Below are positions 43,946-51,933 of a stretch of 58,533 nucleotides of DNA, piece by piece. The stretch's first letter is position 1. Each line of letters starts with the position of its first letter. The stretch comes from Methanobacteriota archaeon (GTDB lineage Bacteria > Bacteroidota > Bacteroidia > Flavobacteriales_D > Sanyastnellaceae): NCBI GenBank assembly GCA_002723115.1, contig PBNL01000009.1, forward strand, positions 1 through 58,533. The letters run 5' to 3'. Position numbers and translations under genes: made by a program. The notes beneath the pieces were generated by a model. It did not search any database. It worked only from the letters and a program-made list of their open reading frames with translations, and had not been told where the DNA came from.

Positions 43946-44310
43946 TGCGTATTGATAAATACATATGGGCTATAAGGGTCGCTAAAACCAGATCTCTTGC
44001 AAGCTCATTTTGTAGGGATGGAAAGGTTGAGATTGATGGAAAGAGAGTTAAGCCATCTAAAATTCTTAAAGTTGATGAAGAATTTACCGTAAGGAAAGGT
44101 GCAGTTTATTACTCTTATAAAGTCTTGGGTTTTCCTAAAAGTAGAGTAGGTGCTGCACTTGTTCCAGATTATGTTTTAGATGTAACACCTAAGGAGCAGA
44201 TTGAAAAATTAAAAATGATTCGATTAGCTAATATTGATAGACCCAAGGGGCTTGGACGACCTACAAAAAAGGATAGAAGAAATTGGGCCAAAACACTAGG
44301 CGATGATTGA
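43945..44310 (+). CDS. S4-domain RNA-binding protein (Hsp15-like)
   Basis: 121-residue basic protein with an N-terminal S4 domain (MRIDKYIWAIRVAKTRSLASSFCRDGKVEIDGKRVKPSKILK). The lysine-rich C-terminal tail (RPTKKDRRNWAKTL) fits Hsp15/HslR-like proteins that bind stalled 50S subunits; the link is by family only. The start ATG overlaps the last base of the dnaX stop (TAATG). The next gene begins 8 nt before its stop, so the three genes are coupled. Confidence 0.88.
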   Translation: MRIDKYIWAIRVAKTRSLASSFCRDGKVEIDGKRVKPSKILKVDEEFTVRKGAVYYSYKVLGFPKSRVGAALVPDYVLDVTPKEQIEKLKMIRLANIDRPKGLGRPTKKDRRNWAKTLGDD

Positions 44311-44776
44311 TGTAATTCAAGTAGTACCAGAAAAGTTGCGAGAAGTGCGTTATAAAGTGCTTTGGCCTTTTTTAGATTCTGCAATAGAGGCGAATATTGA
44401 TATTGACAAAAGCGAGGGTGCGATTCATTTAGCAGGTGTAGTTAATGGTGAAATTGTAGGATGTGCGTCCCTGTTTGTTCAAGATTGTGAAAGGTATCCC
44501 GGAATGTTTGCTGACAATAAGGTATACAGATTAAGGGCTATGGGAGTATTGGAGGAAGTCCAAGGAATCGGAGTGGGTGCGGCTATAATTAAAAATGCTG
44601 AGGTATTGTGCTCTAGTGAGAATGCAAGTGTGATTTGGTGTGACGCAAGGGAAGTAGCTTGGGGATTTTACTCGAAACTTGGGTTTAAATATGCTGCTTG
44701 CGAGGATGGTTATGAATGTGATGCATATGAAGTTAGGAACGTGGGGCTTCATAAGATGATGTACAAGGGGATATAG
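44303..44776 (+). CDS. GNAT family N-acetyltransferase
   Basis: 157-residue acetyl-CoA-dependent acyltransferase of unknown substrate. The acetyl-CoA-binding segment is VQGIGVGAAIIKNAEVL (a Q/RxxGxG/A-type motif), followed by WGFYSKLGFKYA, the usual last strand-helix of the fold. It overlaps the S4 protein by 8 nt. The start is ATG 44303. Confidence 0.85.
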   Translation: MIDVIQVVPEKLREVRYKVLWPFLDSAIEANIDIDKSEGAIHLAGVVNGEIVGCASLFVQDCERYPGMFADNKVYRLRAMGVLEEVQGIGVGAAIIKNAEVLCSSENASVIWCDAREVAWGFYSKLGFKYAACEDGYECDAYEVRNVGLHKMMYKGI

Positions 44777-44817
44777 AGTTTTTGGGCTTATTTTTACCCT
44801 TCCAAAAGCAAGAAATT

Positions 44818-46017
44818 ATGCCAAACATTTCGTCTATAGGCCAAGCTATGCCTAGCAGCCCCATCAGAAAACTGATGCCCTTTGCAAATGCAGCTAAAGC
44901 GGCTGGTAAAAGGGTTATTCATTTGAATATTGGTCAGCCAGATATTGCTACACCGGAAGTTGCTCTTATTGAATTGAGGAATGATACTCGTACTGTAGTT
45001 GAGTACAGCCCATCAGAAGGTTACGCTAGCTACAGAAGTGGATTGTCGTCTTATTATAAAGGAGTTGGAATCAATGTCGAAGCAGATGATATAATTGTAA
45101 CCACAGGAGGTTCTGAGGCTCTTGTGTTTGGGTTTATGTCTTGTATGGATCCGGGAGATGAGGTGATTATACCAGAACCATTTTATGCAAACTACAGAGG
45201 GTTTGCTCAGATGGCTGGCGTGAAAATAGTGCCAGTTACTGCTGTGATTGATGATGGTTTTGAGCTTCCTCCAGTAAGTGAGTTTGAAAAGAAGATCACA
45301 TCAAAAACCAAGGCGATTCTAATTTGCAATCCAGGTAACCCAACAGGCAAAGTTTATTCTCCAGAGTCACTTGAAAAGCTTGCTTCAATCGTTAAAGAAA
45401 ACGATCTGTATTTATTCTCAGACGAGGTGTATAGGGAGTTCTGCTATGACGGTGCTGTAGCTAAATCTGTATTGCAACTTGATGGAATTGAAAACAACGT
45501 AGTTCTTATAGATTCTGTGTCGAAAAGATACAGCATGTGTGGTGCAAGAGTGGGGGCGTTAATTACTAAGAACAAGGGGCTTAAGGATACAGTTATGAAG
45601 TTTGCGATGACGAGGTTGTCGCCTCCAACGTTTGGCCAGATTGCTTCTGAAGCTGCATTGAAGGCATCAGAGGAATACTTTAGTGACGTTCGTGACAGAT
45701 ACGTAAAAAGGAGAGATGTATTAGTTGAAGGATTAAACGCTATACCTGGTGTTACATGCCCCAAACCTGGTGGTGCCTTTTATGCAGTCTGCAAACTCCC
45801 AATCGATTCAAGTGATGCTTTTTGTCAGTGGATACTTGAACATTTCTCTCACGAAGGCGATACTGTGATGATGGCTCCAGCTTCAGGGTTTTATGCTACA
45901 GAAGGAGCTGGATCTGATGAGGTTAGAATAGCCTATGTACTTGATCTGCCACTTTTGGAAAAGGCTGTGAAGTGTTTGGAATTGGCTTTAGAGCAGTATC
46001 CAGGACGAACTATATAA
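44818..46017 (+). CDS. PLP-dependent aminotransferase (aspartate aminotransferase fold, class I/II)
   Basis: 399 residues from ATG 44818. Residues typical of the fold: HLNIGQPDIATPEVA, YSPSEGYASYRSGLSSYYKG, NPGNPTGKVYS, LFSDEVYREFCYDG and the PLP lysine in DSVSKRYSMCGARVGA. It likely transfers an amino group between an amino acid and a 2-oxo acid; the exact substrate cannot be told. A TTG at 44782 would add 12 residues with no family support. It is followed by a secreted enzyme 20 nt later. Confidence 0.92.
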   Translation: MPNISSIGQAMPSSPIRKLMPFANAAKAAGKRVIHLNIGQPDIATPEVALIELRNDTRTVVEYSPSEGYASYRSGLSSYYKGVGINVEADDIIVTTGGSEALVFGFMSCMDPGDEVIIPEPFYANYRGFAQMAGVKIVPVTAVIDDGFELPPVSEFEKKITSKTKAILICNPGNPTGKVYSPESLEKLASIVKENDLYLFSDEVYREFCYDGAVAKSVLQLDGIENNVVLIDSVSKRYSMCGARVGALITKNKGLKDTVMKFAMTRLSPPTFGQIASEAALKASEEYFSDVRDRYVKRRDVLVEGLNAIPGVTCPKPGGAFYAVCKLPIDSSDAFCQWILEHFSHEGDTVMMAPASGFYATEGAGSDEVRIAYVLDLPLLEKAVKCLELALEQYPGRTI

Positions 46018-46037
46018 TTTGACTTAAATTCATAGCT

Positions 46038-49000
46038 ATGAATAGATTACTCATACCTGTCTTAACCACATTAATCGCCTTATTCATTTTTCCATTTAAA
46101 AGTGTTTTGTCTCAAGACACTACTTGGGTTCAAACATATACTTGGGAAGCCCAAAACAACCCTGAAACAGCTTACGAAAGCCCAGGTAAAAGATGGTTTG
46201 AATTTCCCGCTTCAGATAACGGAGTGGAGTACAGAAAAGTACTCATGTACTACAATTTGAAATGCTTCGAGGACGGTACTGCAGGTAATTTAGGTTACGC
46301 GTGTGGCGAGTGGGATTACCTGACTTATAACTATTTATTTGATCACACTGGCTTATTAGATTCAGCTACATATACTCATCCAGTTTATAAGATTAATAAC
46401 CTGGATTTTGATGTCGAGCATATAGTCTTTGAACCAGAAGGTGGCACACCTTTTAATACAGTGGTTGATGAGTTTTCTAAGGTGGTCAATATGTTTGATG
46501 GATCTGAAAACACAGCATCTATTGAAGGGAGTGAGGAGACTATTGAGTTGTTCGAAGGCTCAACGAGTATAAGGCTACAAATGATTTATACTGCAGAGGA
46601 GCTTATAGAAATGGGCTTAGTCGCAGGTCAACCTATAAGAGAGTTAAGGCTCCAGAGTCTGGGATTCAGTTATGGGATGTCAACCCTTAGATATCAATTC
46701 ACAGAAGACTCAACTATCACATCGCCAGTTCTAAAAGGATGGACTGATTTGTATGAGTACGATACAGATTATTCGTCAGATGTGAGTTTTGGGTTTAATC
46801 AACCAGTTACTTGGGATGGAGAGTCAAATATTCTATTAGATTTAAGCATTGAAAATTCAGGATCAATTTCATGCCACACTTCTAGTTCCCCCGATCGCAT
46901 AATTGCTATTGAGCCACAGGGTAAATATGTAAATTTCGATGGAGGAGATCACATGGAACTGCTTGCAAGTTCACTTCAGGATGTTAGTGATCAAGTGACA
47001 CTAGAATTGTGGTTGAGAGGCGATGAGTCAATTCCATACAATACAGCAGTATTCGAGGGTGTTAATTCAAATGGCCAAAGAGAAATAAACACTCATATTC
47101 CTTGGGGTAATTCTAGGGTGTACTGGGATGCAGGATATGACGGTGGATATGATAGAATTGATCAATGGTGTGAGGAAGGGTATTTGGAAGGGAATTGGAC
47201 ACATTGGGCATTTGTGAAAAATGCTACTGAGGGTACGATGAGCATAGTGAGGGACGGTGAGGTTTGGCATACAGGTTCGAATAAGGATAACTTATTTGGA
47301 GAAATTACTAGAATGTATCTAGGCGCATCTTCATGGAGCTCAAACAACTACAAAGGTGATGTAGAGGATTTCAGAATATGGTCAGAAGCATTGGATGCAG
47401 AGACAATTAAGGAATGGATGTTTGCATCAGATGTAAGCTCTCATCCTTCTGTAGCAAACCTAGAAGCATCTTACGACTTCAATGGAATAAATGGCACATT
47501 TGAAAACGATATAGCTGGATCGCCTTTTGGTGGTTATTACCACGGAAATGCTGGTAGAATTGCATACAAAGCTTCTGAATCATTTCAAGATCCATATGTG
47601 CCTGGAGGAGAACTTGCTCATAGACCTGCATTTACTTTTGTTCAATCAGATGAGGTGGAGCAGGAAGAGATTGTGATGACTAAAGAGGAGTTAGTAGAAG
47701 TTCCTCCTGTGAGTATTGTAGAATTTGAAGTAGATGGGTATGGAGTGAGTTGGACTAATATTGAATATGGTTGGCCTGAGGATATGGAGGTTGTTACTAC
47801 AGACCAAACCGGAGATACTATCTCTTCATATCTTCTGTCGGGAGAAAGTTATACATACCAAAATACTAATTCTTTAGTTTATTACGGTCAGCCATATGAC
47901 GTTATAGATAGGTACGAAATAGGAAGATACATTACTCCTTACGGAATCAATCTTACTCTTGGTCCAGATGGTTGGACTTGGATTTATGATGTAACGGATT
48001 ACATACCTTTACTTAGAGATAGCGTAGAACTTGAAGCTGGAAATTGGCAGGAATTGCTCGACATGAAGTTTGCATTCATTCACGGGACTCCTCCACGAGA
48101 TGTGAAAAATGTAGATGCCTTCTGGAAGGGTACATATTATTTGAATAATTGGGATGACAATGTTCAATCACATACCTATACTGCTGGAGAGGGTGAGGAA
48201 ATGTTTAAACTAGTGACACGTGCCAGTGGTCACGGATTTGGAACGGGAAATAACTGTGCTGAGTTCTGTTATAACACTCATTCGGTTAAAGTGGATGGGG
48301 TTGAGCACTGGAGTTGGGAAATTATGCAAGAGTGTGCCGACAATCCGCTATACCCTCAAGGTGGAACTTGGATTTACGATAGAGCCGCTTGGTGTCCAGG
48401 GGATAAGGTGACTCAGCAGGATATGGAGCTTACTGGTATTGTAGATGATGAGTTTACTGTAGAGTATGACATAACACATGATCCTCATGGTAATTACAGG
48501 ATGGAAGGCCAAATCATTTCATACGGGGCTCCTAATATGACTCATGATGTTGAATTGATGGACATACTTGCGCCAAACAATAGAAAGGTGCTTTCTAGAT
48601 GGAATCCAGTTTGTGAGGATCCAATAGTGCTAATAAGAAATAACGGTACTACACCTTTAGACGAATGCACATTTGTTTATGGAGTTGACGGAGATGAGCT
48701 TCAATATTATTCTTGGACTACTGAAGATCCGTTAGAATTTCTGGAAACAAGAGAAGTGAGTTTGCCATATGAAGAACCTGTCTACACTCAAGGAGGAGAT
48801 GATGATGTGTTGACTTTTATGGTTTCAGTTGATTTGGCGGATGATGTGGATCAAGAAAACTCAAATGGCTTAGGATATTCTCAATTTAGAAGAGTGCCTA
48901 CTTATGCTTATAACGATTTGGATGATAATAGAGTGATTGTTTGGGTTAAAACAAACAACAGTCCATTTGAAACTTCAGCTGAAATATCGAATAGAGAAGG

Positions 49001-49526
49001 AGATGTGATTTGGTCAAAGACTTATACACAGGCTAACACGCACTTTAAAGATACTCTTGAGTTAAATGCTGGATGTTACAGATTTACTGTAAAGGATTCT
49101 GACGATGATGGATTGGATTTCTGGGCAAATAACGATGGGGGAGGTTATGCAAGATTAAAAAAGGTGTCAGGAGGTAATTTCTATACAATTGAGTCTGATT
49201 TTGGAAAGTATATAAGCCAAGCTTTCAGATTTGAAACAGACCTTGTGTCAGATATTGAAGAAATAGATACTGTTGAAGAATATCCAGAGGTTGTAATTTT
49301 CCCTAATCCTACAAATTCTAACATAAAAGCCAAATTGACTAATTGGGCAGGTAGTGTCGAATGGGAATTGAGGAATTCAATGGGTTTATTAGTAAAATCA
49401 GGAGAATTTGCTACAGGAGAAGGGTATTTATTAAATGTCCAAATGGATGATTTGTCTTCAGGAGTTTACTCATTAAACATTAAAAACAACAGGGATAACA
49501 CCCTTAATTGGGTAGTTAAATATTAG
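46038..49526 (+). CDS. Secreted PNGase F-like glycopeptidase with LamG-like insertion and type IX (type A) sorting domain
   Basis: 1162 residues. A signal peptide (LLIPVLTTLIALFIFPFKSVLSQ) is followed by the PNGase F N-terminal domain, with WFEFPASDNGVEYRKVLMYYNLKCFEDG and YACGEWDYLTYNYLFDHTG. About residues 297-457 are a LamG/concanavalin-like sandwich (YVNFDGGDHMELLASS, then LYLGASSWSSNNYKGDVEDFRIW-type sequence). It lies inside the PNGase F part, which resumes with ITPYGINLTLGPDGWTWIYDVTDY. The PNGase F C-terminal domain follows (about 690-860: ASGHGFGTGNNCAEFCYNTH, NPLYPQGGTWIYDRAAWCPGD). A type A sorting tail ends it (EVVIFPNPTNSN, about residue 1080). It probably cleaves N-glycans from proteins; catalytic acids were not individually assigned. 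Confidence 0.88.
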   Translation: MNRLLIPVLTTLIALFIFPFKSVLSQDTTWVQTYTWEAQNNPETAYESPGKRWFEFPASDNGVEYRKVLMYYNLKCFEDGTAGNLGYACGEWDYLTYNYLFDHTGLLDSATYTHPVYKINNLDFDVEHIVFEPEGGTPFNTVVDEFSKVVNMFDGSENTASIEGSEETIELFEGSTSIRLQMIYTAEELIEMGLVAGQPIRELRLQSLGFSYGMSTLRYQFTEDSTITSPVLKGWTDLYEYDTDYSSDVSFGFNQPVTWDGESNILLDLSIENSGSISCHTSSSPDRIIAIEPQGKYVNFDGGDHMELLASSLQDVSDQVTLELWLRGDESIPYNTAVFEGVNSNGQREINTHIPWGNSRVYWDAGYDGGYDRIDQWCEEGYLEGNWTHWAFVKNATEGTMSIVRDGEVWHTGSNKDNLFGEITRMYLGASSWSSNNYKGDVEDFRIWSEALDAETIKEWMFASDVSSHPSVANLEASYDFNGINGTFENDIAGSPFGGYYHGNAGRIAYKASESFQDPYVPGGELAHRPAFTFVQSDEVEQEEIVMTKEELVEVPPVSIVEFEVDGYGVSWTNIEYGWPEDMEVVTTDQTGDTISSYLLSGESYTYQNTNSLVYYGQPYDVIDRYEIGRYITPYGINLTLGPDGWTWIYDVTDYIPLLRDSVELEAGNWQELLDMKFAFIHGTPPRDVKNVDAFWKGTYYLNNWDDNVQSHTYTAGEGEEMFKLVTRASGHGFGTGNNCAEFCYNTHSVKVDGVEHWSWEIMQECADNPLYPQGGTWIYDRAAWCPGDKVTQQDMELTGIVDDEFTVEYDITHDPHGNYRMEGQIISYGAPNMTHDVELMDILAPNNRKVLSRWNPVCEDPIVLIRNNGTTPLDECTFVYGVDGDELQYYSWTTEDPLEFLETREVSLPYEEPVYTQGGDDDVLTFMVSVDLADDVDQENSNGLGYSQFRRVPTYAYNDLDDNRVIVWVKTNNSPFETSAEISNREGDVIWSKTYTQANTHFKDTLELNAGCYRFTVKDSDDDGLDFWANNDGGGYARLKKVSGGNFYTIESDFGKYISQAFRFETDLVSDIEEIDTVEEYPEVVIFPNPTNSNIKAKLTNWAGSVEWELRNSMGLLVKSGEFATGEGYLLNVQMDDLSSGVYSLNIKNNRDNTLNWVVKY

Positions 49527-49551
49527 AAAACTGTGTTTTTCTGGAGTTATC

Positions 49552-49628
49552 CCCTAAAAAAATAGGGAGTTGTTGATGATTTTAGGTGTTTTTTGTGTTG
49601 GCACCCCCTAATTATGGGTGTACTTTTG
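49552..49628 (+). promoter_or_regulatory. Promoter region of glnA with two inverted repeats
   Basis: TTG (49598-49600), 20 nt, TACTTTTG (49621-49628): a good promoter 49 nt before the glnA ATG. CCCTA-AAAAAA-TAGGG (49552-49567) is a perfect inverted repeat upstream. CACCC (49602-49606) and GGGTG (49616-49620) lie between the two promoter elements and could be an operator. Regulation by nitrogen is inferred only. Confidence 0.6.
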
Positions 49629-49677
49629 CGGTTGTAATTACTTTTTTGTCTTAATACCCCCCTCAACTACACTCAAA

Positions 49678-51864
49678 ATGAGTTTAAACCGTCAACAGGT
49701 TATGCACGACGTATTAGAGCGTGAACCGAAACTCCCAACTCGTCCTGAAAACAAAATTTCTGCTTATTACGGAGAAAATGTATTTAACAAATTCGTTATG
49801 CGTTCTTACCTTCCAGATGAAGCTTATAAGGGCATCCTTAAAGCTATGGAAGATGGTACTCCAGTAGACAGGAAAGTTGCAGACCAAACTGCGACCGCAA
49901 TGAAAGAATGGGCGATTTCTCGTGGCGCTACTCACTACACACACTGGTTCCAACCTCTTACTGGATCAACAGCAGAAAAGCACGATAGCTTCATTGCGCC
50001 AACAGGTGACGGAAGAGCAATAGAAAAATTTGATGGTTCGCTTCTTGTTCAGCAAGAGCCAGATGCATCATCATTCCCAAATGGTGGTATTAGAAATACT
50101 TTTGAAGCTCGTGGATATACTCTATGGGATCCAACTTCTCCTGCATTTGTTATGGGAGAGACTTTATGTATACCTACAATTTTTATTAGCTACACTGGTT
50201 TTGCTTTAGATAATAAAACTCCTCTTTTAAAGGCATTAGCTGCAGTAGACACTGCTGCAACATCTGTATGCCAATACTTTGATAAAAACATTACTAAAGT
50301 AAATGCTTCACTTGGTTGGGAGCAGGAGTATTTCCTTGTAGATAAAGCACTTTATGCTTCTCGTCCAGATCTAGCAATGACTGGAAGAGCCTTGTTTGGT
50401 GCTCAGCCTGCAAAAGGACAGCAGCTTGATGATCACTACTTCGGTTCTATTCCACAAAGAGTTAGTGCATTCATGAAAGACTTTGAGCTTGAATCTCATA
50501 AGCTTGGTATTCCAGTAACAACTCGCCACAATGAGGTAGCTCCAAACCAATTTGAGGTTGCTCCAGTATACGAAGAGGCAAACCTTGCCAATGACCACAA
50601 TCTTCTACTCATGGAGCTTCTAGAAATCGTAGCCCAAAAGCACGACTTTAGAGTTCTCCTTCACGAGAAACCATTCCCAGGATTAAACGGTTCAGGTAAG
50701 CACAATAACTGGTCTTTAGGAACTAACACGGGAGTAAATCTGTTAAAGCCAGGAACTAATCCTAAGACTAACCTTAGGTTCTTAACCTTCTTCGTAAACA
50801 CATTAGCGGCTCTTCATACTCACGCTGATATAATAAGAGCTTCTTTTGCTGGAGTTGGGAATGATCATAGATTAGGTGCAAATGAGGCGCCACCTGCAAT
50901 TATTTCAGCCTTCATTGGAAGTCAACTTTCAGAATTGTTGGATGGTCTTGAAAAGCATATTAAAGCTGGAAAGCTAACACCTGCAGATAAAACAGCGTTA
51001 AAGCTAGAGATTGGCCGAATCCCAGAGGCTCTTTTAGATAATACTGATAGAAATAGAACCTCGCCATTTGCATTTACTGGAAATAAGTTTGAATTAAGAG
51101 CAGTTGGATCATCTGCTAACTGTGCTGTGCCAATGACTGTTCTAAATACCATTGTTGCTGAACAGTTAAATAAATTCAAATCCTCTGTTGATGCTAGAAT
51201 CAAAAAAGGTGATGGAAAAGACGAAGCAATTCTAAAAGAACTTCAGGCTCTAATTAAGCAAAGCAAAGCAATTAGATTTGAAGGAAATGGATATGGTGAG
51301 GAATGGGTTAAAGAGGCCAAAAAGAGAGGTCTTTCTAACATGAGAACCTCACCTGAAGCATTAGGAGTTTGGGGTAGAAAAGAAGTGATATCTCTTTTCG
51401 ATGACCTGAAAGTTTTAAAACCAGAAGAGCTTGCTGCTAGAAGGGAAATCGAATACGAAAAGTATATGATGAAGCGTCAGATTGAAGCAACTATAGCTTG
51501 TGATTTGGCCCAAAACACTATACTTCCAGCAGCAATTAACTACCAAAACTTCCTCCTAGAAAACATCATGGGGATAGAAGAAACTTTTGCTAAGAAAGGA
51601 TCTAAAATGGTAACTCCGCAAAGAGACCTTCTTGAGAGAACTTCAACTCTTGTAAATGACCTTTACTCTTCTATGGGTAAACTAAGGTCAGAAATGGATA
51701 AAGCAAATGCTCAGTCTACTCATCAAAAACAAGCCGAAGCTTATGGTAAAATAGTAACTCCGTTGATTGAAGAATTAGGGGATTCTTGTACTGCTTTAGA
51801 AGGGTTGATTGATAATGAAATTTGGCCTTTACCTAAGTTTACAGAGTTACTTTTTACACGTTAA
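49678..51864 (+). CDS. glnA: Glutamine synthetase, type III (GSIII)
   Basis: 728-residue ATP-dependent enzyme making glutamine from glutamate and ammonia; size and sequence fit GSIII, not the 450-470-residue GSI. Conserved parts include TGSTAEKHDSF, GGIRNTFEARGYTLWDPTSPAF, GWEQEYFLVDK, TRHNEVAPNQFEVAPVYEEANLANDHN and LHEKPFPGLNGSGKHNNWSLGTNTG, plus a helical C-terminus. The ATG at 49678 is used (MSLNRQQVMHDVLE). An in-frame GTG at 49618 overlaps the promoter. The gene stands alone, with its own promoter. Confidence 0.96.
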   Translation: MSLNRQQVMHDVLEREPKLPTRPENKISAYYGENVFNKFVMRSYLPDEAYKGILKAMEDGTPVDRKVADQTATAMKEWAISRGATHYTHWFQPLTGSTAEKHDSFIAPTGDGRAIEKFDGSLLVQQEPDASSFPNGGIRNTFEARGYTLWDPTSPAFVMGETLCIPTIFISYTGFALDNKTPLLKALAAVDTAATSVCQYFDKNITKVNASLGWEQEYFLVDKALYASRPDLAMTGRALFGAQPAKGQQLDDHYFGSIPQRVSAFMKDFELESHKLGIPVTTRHNEVAPNQFEVAPVYEEANLANDHNLLLMELLEIVAQKHDFRVLLHEKPFPGLNGSGKHNNWSLGTNTGVNLLKPGTNPKTNLRFLTFFVNTLAALHTHADIIRASFAGVGNDHRLGANEAPPAIISAFIGSQLSELLDGLEKHIKAGKLTPADKTALKLEIGRIPEALLDNTDRNRTSPFAFTGNKFELRAVGSSANCAVPMTVLNTIVAEQLNKFKSSVDARIKKGDGKDEAILKELQALIKQSKAIRFEGNGYGEEWVKEAKKRGLSNMRTSPEALGVWGRKEVISLFDDLKVLKPEELAARREIEYEKYMMKRQIEATIACDLAQNTILPAAINYQNFLLENIMGIEETFAKKGSKMVTPQRDLLERTSTLVNDLYSSMGKLRSEMDKANAQSTHQKQAEAYGKIVTPLIEELGDSCTALEGLIDNEIWPLPKFTELLFTR

Positions 51865-51879
51865 TTAAAATTAGCGTCG

Positions 51880-51907
51880 TTTGAATGCCGGAAATTCAGT
51901 ATTTTCG
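51880..51907 (+). promoter_or_regulatory. Possible promoter of the PorE-like gene
   Basis: TTTG (51880-51883) is followed after 16 nt by TATTTTCG (51900-51907), one mismatch from TANNTTTG, 26 nt before the ATG. Confidence 0.4.
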
Positions 51908-51933
51908 ACAATTGTAAAACAAACGAAATCGGA

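Noticed and set aside
49618-49677. Longer start (GTG 49618) for glutamine synthetase
   Set aside because: It would include the -7 box; the added residues (FCGCNYFFVLIPP) do not match GSIII.
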